A stretch of 64,000 nucleotides of DNA. Origin: Erythrophleum ivorense. Taxonomy: Eukaryota; Streptophyta; Magnoliopsida; Fabales; Fabaceae. The stretch lies in NCBI GenBank assembly GCA_026724425.1, contig JAIUCV010000084.1:4706001-4770000 (forward strand), given 5' to 3'. The translations under genes were made by a program, and so were the position numbers. The notes beneath the pieces were generated by a model. That model had not been told where the DNA came from, searched no databases, and was given only the letters and a program-made list of their open reading frames with translations. Below, in pieces: positions 20,588 to 32,010 of this stretch; positions within the stretch are counted from its first letter, which is position 1; each line of letters starts with the position of its first letter.

Positions 20588-21036
20588 ATGGATTATCAAT
20601 TCCATAGAAGACACGCTCCTATTTCTCGAGTTTCATCTAACCAGGTCTGTGTTTTGTGTGCTTTGACTTCAGATTACTTGAACAATATCGACATTTGTGT
20701 CATTAAACTATGTAACAAAGGGAACTGATAAGGGTTTTTAACTGGATTGTTTGTAGGAGTATTTTGCGTCGTCTTCGATGAATCAAACGGTTCAAACCGT
20801 TAGGAATAAACTCAATAAGGTAAAAGCATCTACTGCGTTTGAATCTATAAGTGAAAAACTAAAAAGTTGAGACTCTAAAACTAAAGCATTTTCTCGTCGG
20901 CTACAAAATTTGTTTTGACATTGTAAAAAAGATTCAAGAAAGTGGTAACCAGAAGAGGCTACAACCGAGCAGCCAGAATCCGCAAACAGAACCGGACTTC
21001 AAGAGAACCAGAGTCGATAACCGGAGACGAATCTAA
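20588..21036 (+). CDS. Small conserved-looking protein of unknown function, copy B (74 aa, 3 exons)
   Basis: Exons are 20588-20644, 20757-20819 and 20932-21036. Compared with copy A it lacks one start-site Met (copy A has two ATGs in a row) and has one extra Ser in exon 2 (ASSSMNQ). The other substitutions are few, and splice sites are kept. The family is unknown. The basic tail KRTRVDNRRRI is retained. Confidence 0.65.
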
Positions 21037-21515
21037 TTGATTTTTTATTGTTGTTGTTGTTGTTGTTTCTGTTTCTTGAGATTGCTCAGCTGATTCTGAA
21101 AATTCTGTGTAGCTTTGGTCTTAGTAGAGCTCTTGTAGGATATTTGTGTGAATATTGAAATTTCTTGCAGTTTTTATTAACCCTGCAATGTCAGTTACTT
21201 GAAACTAATTTGATTGCGTCTTCTTCATACCAAAACAAACCATTTAAACCAAAATTGTACCAAACTAATTCGTTATGAGTTTTGTTTCTAATCTAAAAAT
21301 CAGGAAAAGATAACCAATAATAACCAATCCTCTCTCGAATTTGTCCGCAAACCATCGCTTCATTCTGGTTCGGCGCCAGAAATAGTACCGAATATCCGAA
21401 CCGAAATAGTCCGGTTTAAATTTGCACGGTTCCAATGAACCGGTCTACCCAGCTCCTATGGGAGGGAGGGTTTACCAGAGATTTAGGAATTTGCAGAAGC
21501 AGTTGAAGCGGAGAA
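21037..21515. other. Spacer upstream of NFD6-like copy B
   Basis: It matches 16637-17034 plus about 80 bp (roughly 21100-21185) present only here. It presumably carries the promoter of the NFD6-like gene. Confidence 0.5.
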
Positions 21516-22256
21516 ATGGCTGCAATTGGCATCGCTTCTAGGTCTACTTTTGTAGGCTCCATCTTCAGAACCGCTACTAGACGAAGTTTGATCTCACCAA
21601 CACCTAGATTCTCCGTCCCGAACCCTAATTCCCAATCCTCGCGTTTCAACACTTCCCCTCTTCGTCAGGCTCGAATCGAAGGCTCTGTTCCCAGGTACAA
21701 TTCACCGTCTCTTCCCGTGGAAAATTCTGTAATCTGATGTAGAAAATAGGTGTTAGATGTTTGTAATGCCATTGATAACAAAATTGGAATTTTGGTGATT
21801 TGGATCTGAAAGGTTTCTGCGGCGAGAACTCAGTACGCATCAACCATTTCACAGCACTGTTGCTGCCGCTTGCCTCGTTTCAAAGCTCCCTTCTGATGTC
21901 ACTTCCTATGAAGGTAAACACCATACCTCATTTCGATTTTGTGAATTAGACTCTTTGGTTATTGAATTAGGCTAATTATTTTCTTCGAAAAAGAAGCAAG
22001 ATTTAGTGCCACTGTTGGGTGCTTTTGAGCTTCTTTAGGATTTGGTTTAGAGTCATTGAGCCATAGACACATACTTTATTTAGCTTTTCATGAACTTTGG
22101 TTGTGGAAGGATTCATGCTATACACACATTGTTCCTCTTGGATTTGGATTAGATTTCAGAATGGGAAATTAGAGGATCCTTCATGTTTAAGTTTCTAACA
22201 ACATTCCGTTTTCGGATGACACAGGTAGATTTGCAAACTATGTCAGCCCCATCTAG
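21516..22256 (+). CDS. NFD6-like small mitochondrial protein (103 aa, 3 exons)
   Basis: Exons are 21516-21694, 21813-21913 and 22225-22256 (312 nt with stop). The first two are near-identical to the presequence exons of the PPR gene. The third, after the acceptor ACACAG at 22219-22224, adds GRFANYVSPI and a TAG. The protein is Ser/Arg-rich and amphipathic at its N-terminus, as in the plant NUCLEAR FUSION DEFECTIVE 6 family of small mitochondrial proteins. The role of this member is unknown. The last exon lies beyond the duplicated block, so copy B keeps a stand-alone ending while copy A leads into the PPR exon. Confidence 0.65.
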
Positions 22257-24370
22257 TAGCAACCATTTGAAGTAGATGGATGGCTTTAACATCTCCGGGA
22301 TCGTTTTCTTGCTCTGTTTGATGATTCAGGTTCTGTTACCTTTAGATTGAATCTTGATTCCTTTTTCTTTTTCTGGTAGATGTTACTACTTCCGTTCAGT
22401 CTCTTACTTGGTTTTGCATCTTGTTTAATCAAATGATGATTCAACCATAGTTATTGTCACAATGGAAGATAACTTCTCCTTGGAGAGACCTTGTTCTTGA
22501 CTCAATAAGGGAAGTAATTAGCCTCTCTGCATTTATGCCCTTTGCTTGTTATTAAAGTATTGTGACTTCAATGGGCCATATAATAGATTTCATATATCAT
22601 GAGATATGTGTTCCTGGCTTTATGTCTTGCAGTGGAAATATCTCCACTCTATGCTAATTTGTTCTGTTAGTTTAGGATAGAGAATGTGAGTTTTGACACT
22701 TCTTGAAGGAAAATCTTAGCAAATGTGATGGTTCCCTAATCTAGTGCGTTTATTTGGTCTGTTCATGAGAACTCTTGGCTTCATATCTCTTCAATTAGAC
22801 ATGCCTAGAAATAGAAGAAGTCAAGTAGAGATTTCGCAGATGGTTTGCTGAGAGAGACTTGAACCCAGCTATAACCACACAGAAACGTTTTTTAAGACAT
22901 GAAAGTGGGTATGTTCCGATTGTTTTGTTTCAGAAAGTTACAAACTACATACAATGATGACTTTTGCATACTCCAGTTTTGGGGTGAAACTTCCAGAAAA
23001 ATTAATATGGAAGTTTCTATTTGGGACCCATTTTTATACCAAAACAAGAAGAACAGTCTTTATAATGATTTATTGAATGGTCATTGTTTGCTTTGTGCCC
23101 CCATGTGGATTCAATAAAGCACTTGAGTTCGTTTTCCCTTTTTTAAAAAAAATTGTTGCTATTTTTTTCCTCATACCAAGCCAAAGAACAGCTTCTCTAC
23201 TTTTGTTTTGGTTAAGAAATTAGAGGATCTTCAAAGCTGAATCTGATTATTTTCTTTGTGTCTAAAACAAATTTCTTGATGTGAAAGAAGGTAAGGTTTT
23301 GGTGGAAGTGTTTTACACCTATGCCTTTATTGTTTCACACGATATTTGTGTTTGTCTATTATATGGGACAACAGTTTCACAATTTTTGAAACTGAATACA
23401 TCATTATTTTATTTTATTTTATCTTACAAACGTAATCGTCAAACGCAAAAGGAATTTTTTATTTGCATTTGACATTTACTTAAACAACAACTAACAAAAA
23501 GTATGTTGCTTGAAATGATTAATGTAAATATAAATGCATACGCAAACAAATAACCGAGGTCTTACTGCGTAACTAAAAACTTAAGAGCTTTTAAACTAAG
23601 TTTTTGGATGCCTCTGATTTAGGCTCCAATTGGTTAGAGATGTAGCTATGGAAATTAGCATGTACACTTAGATTTAAAGCGTTAAATTTATTGTCATGGA
23701 AGAAAACCTACAACATTTTTAGACTTTTCAAATTATTGCTTTTAAAAAAAGACACAGTATGGACAAAAAAACACACTCTAATTCGCTGCATTTTTATACG
23801 TTATAGGTTGGTATTTTTAACTTTTGTATAGTTGGACTTGGATCCATTGATATTGATCATAACTTTTTTTCCATTTTCATGTTAGAAAATTCTTATGAGT
23901 GATGATGTAATAGAAACAAAATTGTGCAAGACATCATTAAGAAAGTTATTTTAATATGTCCCAATTTAGAAAATGAAAATGAAAATCGAGAATGACAGAA
24001 ATATAATTACTTTAGTTAAACAAATTATGGAGATGATTTAATAAGCAGATGGAAAACGCACAAACTAAAGTTGTAAATTCATGTGCGTGTCTGTAGAAGG
24101 CTTTCCACCAAACTTCGTGTTTCCGACCTAAATATATATATAAAGATTTTGACAAAATCACTTTGTATATTAATATCGCAATAATGTCAACTTTGTTTCA
24201 TGAGAAAGGGATTAGCTAACAAACTTTCAACAAACCTACAATCTATTTTCTCATATGTATACATGTTCTGACAAATGACAAATCATCAATTTAATACTTG
24301 CTTAAATCTTACTGAGACTAAGTGATGTTCATTTTGTAGTGGTTCAAAAGGCAAATTGTGTATATTAGTA

Positions 24371-24646
24371 CTTCTTCTGTTTCTGAAAAATAGATTTTCT
24401 AACATTTTCGTGATGTTTTATAAAGATAAAATTTCTAAATTTTTGATGCAATTTTCATCAATTAATAACAAAACAAAAAAAATCCAAATTTCAAAAAACA
24501 TTATTATCGATTATAATTATGTCTTTTGGACTACTATTTGTTATAAATTATTTAATTTAGATAATTTATACATTTATAAATAGATATTTTTTTTTAATAT
24601 AAGTGAAAATTCAGAAAATTTTATTTATCAGAAACAGAGGTAAGAG
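24371..24646. mobile_element. Stowaway-like MITE (Tc1/mariner type)
   Basis: The left end CTTCTTCTGTTTCTGAAAAATA and the reverse complement of the right end (CTCTTACCTCTGTTTCTGAT) form terminal inverted repeats. TA dinucleotides flank both sides (24369-24370 and 24647-24648), as expected for mariner insertion. The interior is AT-rich and non-coding. Confidence 0.65.
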
Positions 24647-26209
24647 TATTATTTAACTGCTCCTAATCTTTGTAGTTAGTTGTGTAGATGCAACTTGTGA
24701 CAACAAAGCAAACAAATAACAAATCAAATGCTCACATTTTGTACCTCAAATTCAGCATTTGAAGCAGAGTTTTCTATTTGCACAAAAAGAAAAAGCAGAG
24801 TTTTCTTTTGACATTCTCCTTAAACGACGTCGTTGATCAAGGCCATGGTTCCTGATCTTCGAATATCATTATTTATACAGTAAATAAATGGTTTTGTAAC
24901 CACTGACCCAAATTAATTCCTTATTAACTTTGTCGTTTCGGAATCTTTGAATTATCTTTAATGTTATTCATTAGTGTGGGCTATATATGAAAGTATTAAA
25001 GTTTGTGGATTTGTGTCCAAATACTACCACAGGAAGATGTATTGGGATCTTTATTTTGAGAGAGAAGAAACGACTGTTAAGATTTAAGAAATTAAGTCTG
25101 CCGAATTGCGGCAGTTTTCAATCACATAAGTTTCCAATCATACTTTCACTTTTCTTGTCTTATATCCATAATGCAAGAAACTCAAGAAGTGAAAGCAAAA
25201 TAACTGTAGAAACTGATTAAAATGTAATACGTATTTTACTGTATCATGACATGAGTAAATTACATTGAGGTTTCGACAAAATAAAAATAAATACCGCACA
25301 TGTTTTTGATAAACACATGTAAATGTAATATGTTTTGCAAACTACCAGTCGACCACTGCAATTATACCGTAGCAAATAGATTTCTACACAGCCGTATAAC
25401 TTATCTATAAGTTCAAAAACTTGGTTTTATAGTCAGTATTCAGTAACATGTAATATGCGAGTGAATATGGATAATGACATAATCACGACACTAACACAAA
25501 CTACTACGGCTGCATGTTATTGCCAAATAAAATATGATATTTGTATGGAAAATCATAAAAGAATGTTTGAACTTGAAAGAAAAAGTTTCATGGAGGCCTA
25601 CTATAATGATTGTCTGAAATAGCTACAAACTGGCTATGGTAGATCCTTAGCTTGGAAATACGTAACAAGAATGAAAGAAGATAGCGATAGACCAATGCTT
25701 GGCATTTTCGAAACCAGCTCCATGGCTATTTGTTGCGAATTTCATTGAATTTATACTGTGTTCTAAAAAATTTAAGTAAATATCACTTTCAGTGTTACCC
25801 GATAATATAATAACCTTTTCAGGTCTTGCAATGCGATAGAATGAGAAGTTAATTACATAGGTAGGATCTCTTAACTACATGATTGTTCTTTTGTGGGGAT
25901 ACTAAACCAAAAGCCCTCGCAAGTGGATAGGGGACCTTTCAATAAGAAGCATGTATATTTGTAGGGTTTTGCTGTCGTTGTTCCTAATTTATATCACAAA
26001 TGTTCCTATCCATTTGATGAGTCTTCTTTTAGCTGCCTTAATGGTCACATCCATTTGCCCATTCATTTACTCTTTCATGTCCTCTTTCTAAGAGATTCAA
26101 ATTACCTTTGAAAAAAACTAAAATCACAAACCAAAATCGATTGCGATAATCAAGAAAGCTTTTTTCTTTCTTTTCATTAACATATACTTATTTGTGGGTT
26201 TAAATACAG

Positions 26210-26294
26210 ATGGTGAAACAAGACACATTATCAAAAATGATTAGGTTACATGTTTTGGTCATAATTTGTTTGTTTCCAATTTTTTCCCAATGTA
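26210..26294 (+). CDS. Possible first exon of a small secreted peptide gene
   Basis: An ATG opens a frame starting MVKQDTLSKMI, then a hydrophobic stretch (RLHVLVIICLFPIFS) resembling a signal peptide, and then a good donor CAAT/GTAAGTG at 26294/26295. Many small cysteine-rich plant peptides have exactly such a first exon. I could not find a convincing second exon with spaced cysteines, so this is a suggestion only. Confidence 0.2.
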
Positions 26295-27453
26295 AGTGTA
26301 TTTTACACTTAGTATTAATATTTAGAAGTTAGGTTAAAGTAGTAGATGTGAAAGAAAACAATATTATTCAATCAATATCTATAAAATTTGTTATCAACTT
26401 GAGAAAATATGTCCATCATGAACCCATTCATCTTACTGGCTTTTAGTAATTGAAGCTGACATTTGGTATCGTCAAAAGTAATAATATCTGAAATAGTTAT
26501 CATTACAAGACAAGCTTTGTTCATCATCCTTTTGCACCAAGCTTATTTTCCCTTTCCAGTTTTCTGAATTCTTAATTAGACCAATAATACTATCTTCTCA
26601 TTATAGAAATAGGATCCCATTAATGTATGTATAAATTTAATACTGAAGTTTGTAAAAAGTCTTAAACCACTCCTAGGCTAACAAAAAAAGACAGTAGGAC
26701 TCTCGGAGAATAGACTCATGGGGTGGTATTGATTTCGACGTACCTTCTTACCACATGTAGTCACATGACTTCCAATTTATTTCTGAAGTTTTTATGAACC
26801 CAATAGCATTGACCCTTCTCCCAATTTAATTTTGTACTTTGCATATAGTATATACCAATTGAATACATTTTGCATGTGTCCAAAAAAAATATACATTTTG
26901 TATATGTACTAAGTTCTTTATGAATTCATAATGTCGATATATAAATGCCAATTTGTCCTCCTCTTATCTAGGTCAACGGCATGTATACAAACTTGACTTG
27001 CCCACATAATCACGTAATTAAGTATTATCCCAGCGATGAACTACTCAAAGAACACAACGCGGTTTTTAAATTCAGAAAATATATTTATGTATTAATAAGT
27101 ATGAGAAAACGTTTCCTTTAATTTGTTCTAAGAGTAGTATATGACTAGGGCTGGCAGCCCAACGATTTATAATCAGAGTTCAAATTCGGAAATGTACGTG
27201 AGTTATAGACCATACAATTTTTTACAGTAGTACTTTCTAATTTAGTTATCATAAGAAAGATTGAAATCCTACTTTCTAATGTTTATGTGAATTGAGATTT
27301 TAAAAATGAGAAAATTTTGCTAAAGACGCTATGTGCATGGCACTTGAAAAAATAATTATCGAGATCAAAATTTGAATGATCAAGTTTTTTGACATCATTT
27401 TTAGATATTTGATTAGCGGTTTATCATTTCCACGTAAATTTCGAAGTGAGTTT

Positions 27454-27527
27454 TGCCTTAATTGGCTTTAGCTATCACTAAAAGTTTTGTTGCCTTGATT
27501 GGCTTTAGCTATCACTAAAAGTTAATA
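27454..27527. repeat. Tandem duplication, 37-bp unit x 2
   Basis: The unit TGCCTTAATTGGCTTTAGCT... is followed directly by a second copy with one A/G change near position 9. It is a simple recent slippage-type duplication. Confidence 0.85.
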
Positions 27528-29186
27528 TTAAGAGTCTTCTATTAGCTAACGATTACGGAGTAGTCATTAGTCAAGAGGTTAATGTATCATCACGCAAACA
27601 TAAGAGACTTTTGATGTGACATAAAGAATAAGAAATTGGGATGATCTTTCTTTTTGTGCAAGAGAAATGACGATGCTCAACTAAAGTATCTCATGCTTTC
27701 TATAGCACCCGAATAGACCTTTCTAATATACTCCCCTAAAATTATCTGATCTCGGATCTTATTTAGCTAGATAAAAAACTAAATCATTTAACTCTCCTCC
27801 CAAAATAATAAAATAGAAGAACAACCATTTTTTACGAGCATTTGTTTTTCTTTTGTCACAAACATACTTTATACTGAAATTAAACCGAAATTTTATCAAA
27901 AGAAATCAAGAAGTTCTTTGCCAAAGAGTTTGATTCTCGAGAATTTTCACTTAATATAAAGTTGAAATGGAAAACATAATAATGAAAGGATATGAGAATG
28001 ATGTAGCAAAATTCTTTCAAAAGAGCTTCAATAGTACGTAATGCCATTAAATTCAAACAAAAGAAATACCTAGCTATATTGCAAAAATTAGAATCTTAAT
28101 ATATTAACTAATTGAGATCCAACCCAACATAAGTTGAAATCATTTTGGTTTAATAATCAGAAAGCTCCAAAAGCAAGATACCTGTTATCGGATCTCCGTA
28201 TGTTAGGCTGTCTTCATACACTTTTACTTTATTTATTTAATAACACAAATTAATTATTATTTTTTCTCCCAACAACAATAACGAACACACAGAAAAGGAA
28301 TTGATTAATTTATATTAGTAATCGATAGAAATGGTCATCATTCTTAATTATTAAAGAACCCTCATGGTTCTATCAAAATGTTCAGGATACGATCACTAAA
28401 CACACAAAATGGTTGTAAGGGGTTAGTTTCATCATTATGTTTGAGATCGAATATTGATTACAACTGAATGCATATAATCATTCCGGAGATACAGTAACCC
28501 CATTAGATATCTATTGGAAAGTCTCTCATACATTAATTACAAAAAAAAATTAGTTCCTTTGAAGTTTAATATGTTAGATATTTACAAGTCCATGCATGCC
28601 ATTGCAAAATATTTTTAAGTGTGAATATTATCCCTTATTCGACTTATAATAACAGATTTGTTATCTTACACTATGGTATTCTACTTGCCATCTAATTACC
28701 AGAACATATGTACATATTATTGATCATAATTCAAAGATTACACCATTTTAGCAATTCAAAACACAAAAGGCAAAAGGCATTGTCGATTAAACCATAACCA
28801 TTTATAACCAAAAAAGAAACCAGATAATTGAACCATACATCCGACGATGATGACATCTAGGTTTGAATCTTTATATTATATGACATCAACCATAACCATT
28901 TACAATCAAACCTATATGCAACACTGATTTTATTCATTGAAATGAGTGAATGAAAAATACGGTTGAATAAGGTTTTAAGATATCGCCCCTAATTAAAATT
29001 CATGTTAATATTTGGGTCGGGTTTAATTATATTTTTGTTTGAATTTTAAGGCCAATTAACAGATCAGATTTCATCAAGGTTAGACCGCAACTGTGACGCA
29101 GTTAACAAAATTGTAGTTTGCAACATATATTTTTCTTTTTGTTACATGACACCAAAAACTAGATATGGCGAAGTTAAATTATACTA

Positions 29187-29265
29187 CTCCTTCTGTACCA
29201 AATTATACTAGATATGACATAATTAATTAACAAAGGAAACTGCTTATAATTTGAAACATAGGGAA
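29187..29265. mobile_element. Short Stowaway-like MITE remnant
   Basis: CTCCTTCTGTACCAAATTAT at the left and the reverse complement of the right end (TTCCCTATGTTTCAAATTAT) are imperfect inverted repeats next to TA on both sides. At about 80 bp it is probably internally deleted. Confidence 0.5.
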
Positions 29266-29479
29266 TACTTGTTTTAGTTGGGATGTGTAGCTATGCAACA
29301 GGTTGTTGGTGTTGGATCCCGTCAAAATTTGGTCCATGAAAGTCACAGAAAAACATAAAGAACTAAAAAATCCATCTTGAAGTAAAGACAGTTCCAAAAA
29401 AAAAAAAAAAAAAAAAGAGAGAGAAGAGAAATATACCGAAAAAGATGATGTACATTATTCCTCATTGGCCAATAACCTC

Positions 29480-29800
29480 ATGAACATGAAAGATCAAACA
29501 TTAAAATTACAAATGAACAATGAAAAGGTTTGTGGTCAACACGCCACGAAAACCGCTAGTAGAAAGTGGTCAGAACAGAGTCCAAACCACCATCGGCAAA
29601 CTCCTTCTAGATCTGCCATCGCCCGAGATCTGCCACCGCCCTTTCCTAGCAAGCAACAAGAAAAAAGAGAAACGTCCAATAGATATTCGCCGGCAGTCGC
29701 CTATACCAAACTTCTCATAAAAACACCACCATACGATATGTTGTTTATCCATCAAGATTTGGGATTGTCTTTTCTTTTGGCTAAGACTGCAGTTTCATAG
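29480..29800 (+). CDS. Doubtful open frame of about 106 codons, no recognised domain
   Basis: The frame from the ATG at 29480 is open to the TAG at 29798. It encodes a charged, Pro/Ser/Lys-rich peptide with no motif I know. Base composition in 29560-29700 is richer in G and C than the flanks, which could mark a degraded transposon or gene fragment. The opposite strand is open too, so coding is uncertain. Confidence 0.15.
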   Translation: MNMKDQTLKLQMNNEKVCGQHATKTASRKWSEQSPNHHRQTPSRSAIARDLPPPFPSKQQEKRETSNRYSPAVAYTKLLIKTPPYDMLFIHQDLGLSFLLAKTAVS

Positions 29801-30647
29801 ACTTTGTATTTTATGAGTTATGTAATCGACGTTTTAGCTAAATGAAGTATAGTATAATTTGTAAGTCAACAAATGAAAAAAAAAAAAAACACCTTTTCTT
29901 GACTTCATTTTTTCTTAATTTTTTAAATTGTTTTGTGTCACCATTCACATCATTTAGTTTATTTATTTTCGCACCAAACACCTTGTAATCTTAAGGGGAT
30001 TTCTATCGATCGGTAATAATTAATTAGTTGCGTGAAACTATTTTTCGATTGTAACTCTTGACTTAACTCCAATTTCTGCAGGAAATGAAATAGAAACGTA
30101 TTCGTAATTACTACATTACTAACCTTCCTTCAACTATAACAGTTTCTTTAAATGTATGCAAATGCAATGGATCAGAATTGAATTATCAATAAATTGTAGC
30201 GATTATATTATGTCTATATCAACTTATAGTGTTGCTTTGACCATTATATTAAAAGAATACCTCTAATTGTAAACTCAAATGTTTTTGAATCTATATTAAA
30301 AAAAATAATTAAAATAGGTCTGATTTTAAGATTTTGACTTATAAATCAAAAAAAAAACCTCCAGATTATAGAAACTTTTGAATTTTATTGTAACTTTTAA
30401 TGTTTACCTAAAATCCATATTCGAATAACACCAAATTTCCAAATTCACATTCAAAATTGATATCATAAGTTGTACTATTTTTTAAAGAAAATTAGCTAGC
30501 ATACAATTACAATTAAATATCTGACAAGAGAAACAAATTACAATAAAATATCAAAAATCAAAATTGTGTCCCCCCTAGACATAGATAGCTCAAAAACTAC
30601 TTAAATTCGGCTTATAGCCCATTTCATCTGCAGTCTTCTTGATACCT

Positions 30648-30649
30648 CC

Positions 30650-30729
<80 letters not shown>
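30648..30729. repeat. (CT)n microsatellite upstream of the DUF868 gene
   Basis: About 82 bp of nearly pure CT with one TT interruption, 270-350 bases upstream of the ATG at 31000. The position fits a 5' leader or core promoter. CT/GA tracts are common just downstream of plant transcription starts. Confidence 0.9.
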
Positions 30730-30732
<3 letters not shown>

Positions 30733-30999
30733 AAAGGAGAGAAAGAAAGAAAGCAACCCAAATCTTCAGCCTTTAAAAATCCAGATCGGTTACTTCTCAT
30801 TCTTCTTCTTCTTCTTCTCAAGATTTGATCTTTGCGTAATTGTTGAGAAATTCTCCAGATAAAGAAAAACAATTTATCGTCTCAAGAAGCAAACAAAACA
30901 AAACCCAAGTTGGGAAATTTTATTTCCTTTCCCCCACAATTTTTTTTTTTTTTGTTTTGTTACCCATTTCACATTTAATCTGCAGCCTCAAGAGTCAAG

Positions 31000-32010
31000 A
31001 TGAGAGATTTGGTGTCATGTTTCAGCGAAAACTCAATAAACGTGACTCATCCATTATCATCACTAACATCATCATCATCATCATCCTCATGTTCAAAATA
31101 CAATACAAGCAACGCTTGTATCTCTCCGTCTCTCATACCATCCACACAAACCTCCATTACAAGCATCTACAGAATCAGTTTATCATCGTCGAAGCATCTC
31201 ATCATCAAAGTCACATGGTGCAACAAGAACATGAATCCAAGCTTCAACAATGGTGGTCTCAGCATCTCCGTTTCCTCCGCCGAAGAGAACCCTTCGACAT
31301 CTCTCAAACTCAACACTTCCTCTCGCTTCTTCCGTAAGAAGAAAGGAAACAAGTCCGTCGACTCCGATCTCGGAAAAATCGAGGCTTTATGGGATCTTTC
31401 TTCCGCTAAGTACGATTCGAACCTGAGCCCTGAGCCGATCCAAGGCTTCTACGTCATCGTCCTCGTTGATTCTCAGTTAGGTCTCCTTCTCGGAGATTCA
31501 CCTGAAGAAACTCTCCGGAAAAAGGGTTTCGATTTCGATTTCGATCCCGTGAAATCTCTGGTTTCTCGGCAAGAACACTTCTCCGGGAACAGTTTCTACT
31601 CCACCAAGGCTAAATTCGTTGAGACAGGGGATTCGCACGAGATCGTCATCACATGTAACGCAGAGAAAACAGAGGGTTTGAAACAGAGCAACCATCATCA
31701 TCAGCATCACCATTCCCCTGTTCTCTCTGTTTGTATCGATAAGAAGACGGTTACGAAAGTGAAGAGGCTTCAGTGGAATTTCAGAGGGAATCAGACGATT
31801 TTCGTTGATGGGTTGCTTGTGGATCTGATGTGGGATGTTCATGATTGGTTCTTTACTAATCCAGAAGGCTGTGGAAGAGCTGTGTTCATGTTTAGGACAA
31901 GGAATGGTTTAGACAGTAGCAGGCTTTGGTTGGAAGAGAAGAAGATGGTCAAGAAAGATGAACAAGACAAGCTTGATTTCTCTCTCCTCATTTACGCCTG
32001 TAAGACTTGA
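31000..32010 (+). CDS. DUF868 family protein (336 aa, single exon)
   Basis: The frame is open from the ATG at 31000 to the TGA at 32008-32010. It begins MRDLVSCFSENSINV like other DUF868 plant proteins. Family-typical segments are visible: a short hydrophilic Ser-rich region (residues 20-60), KHLIIKVTWCNKN (about 65-77), DLSSAKYDSNLSPEPIQGFY (about 131-150), VLVDSQLGLLLGD (about 153-165) and VDGLLVDLMWDVHDWFF (about 269-285). The molecular function of the family is unknown. A His-rich insert (HHHQHHH) lies near residue 235. No signal peptide or membrane span is seen. By position it is the At2g27770 equivalent. The frame looks intact. Confidence 0.88.
   Translation: MRDLVSCFSENSINVTHPLSSLTSSSSSSSCSKYNTSNACISPSLIPSTQTSITSIYRISLSSSKHLIIKVTWCNKNMNPSFNNGGLSISVSSAEENPSTSLKLNTSSRFFRKKKGNKSVDSDLGKIEALWDLSSAKYDSNLSPEPIQGFYVIVLVDSQLGLLLGDSPEETLRKKGFDFDFDPVKSLVSRQEHFSGNSFYSTKAKFVETGDSHEIVITCNAEKTEGLKQSNHHHQHHHSPVLSVCIDKKTVTKVKRLQWNFRGNQTIFVDGLLVDLMWDVHDWFFTNPEGCGRAVFMFRTRNGLDSSRLWLEEKKMVKKDEQDKLDFSLLIYACKT

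Larger units (their letters stand above)
20379..22076 (+). repeat. Segmental tandem duplication, copy B
   Basis: This is the second copy of the segment at 15980-17605, in the same orientation and about 2.8 kb downstream of the end of copy A. Near 21975-21995 it differs from copy A, where TATCAATCTCGGCTCTTCGCAG is replaced by a shorter stretch. Confidence 0.92.
22257..30647. other. Long AT-rich intergenic region
   Basis: About 8.4 kb without a gene I can support. It holds two Stowaway-like MITEs (24371-24646 and 29187-29265), a 37-bp tandem duplication (27454-27527), poly-A tracts (29396-29416, 29876-29889), a possible secreted-peptide exon (26210-26294), and a low-confidence open frame near 29480-29800. 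The remaining open frames are short and have no recognisable domain. Confidence 0.6.

Noticed and set aside
23281..25220. Several 60-80 codon frames in the large intergenic region
   Set aside because: Expected by chance in AT-rich DNA. No splice structure, motif or composition shift.
30624..30872. 82-codon frame rich in Arg-Glu repeats
   Set aside because: Translation of the CT microsatellite.
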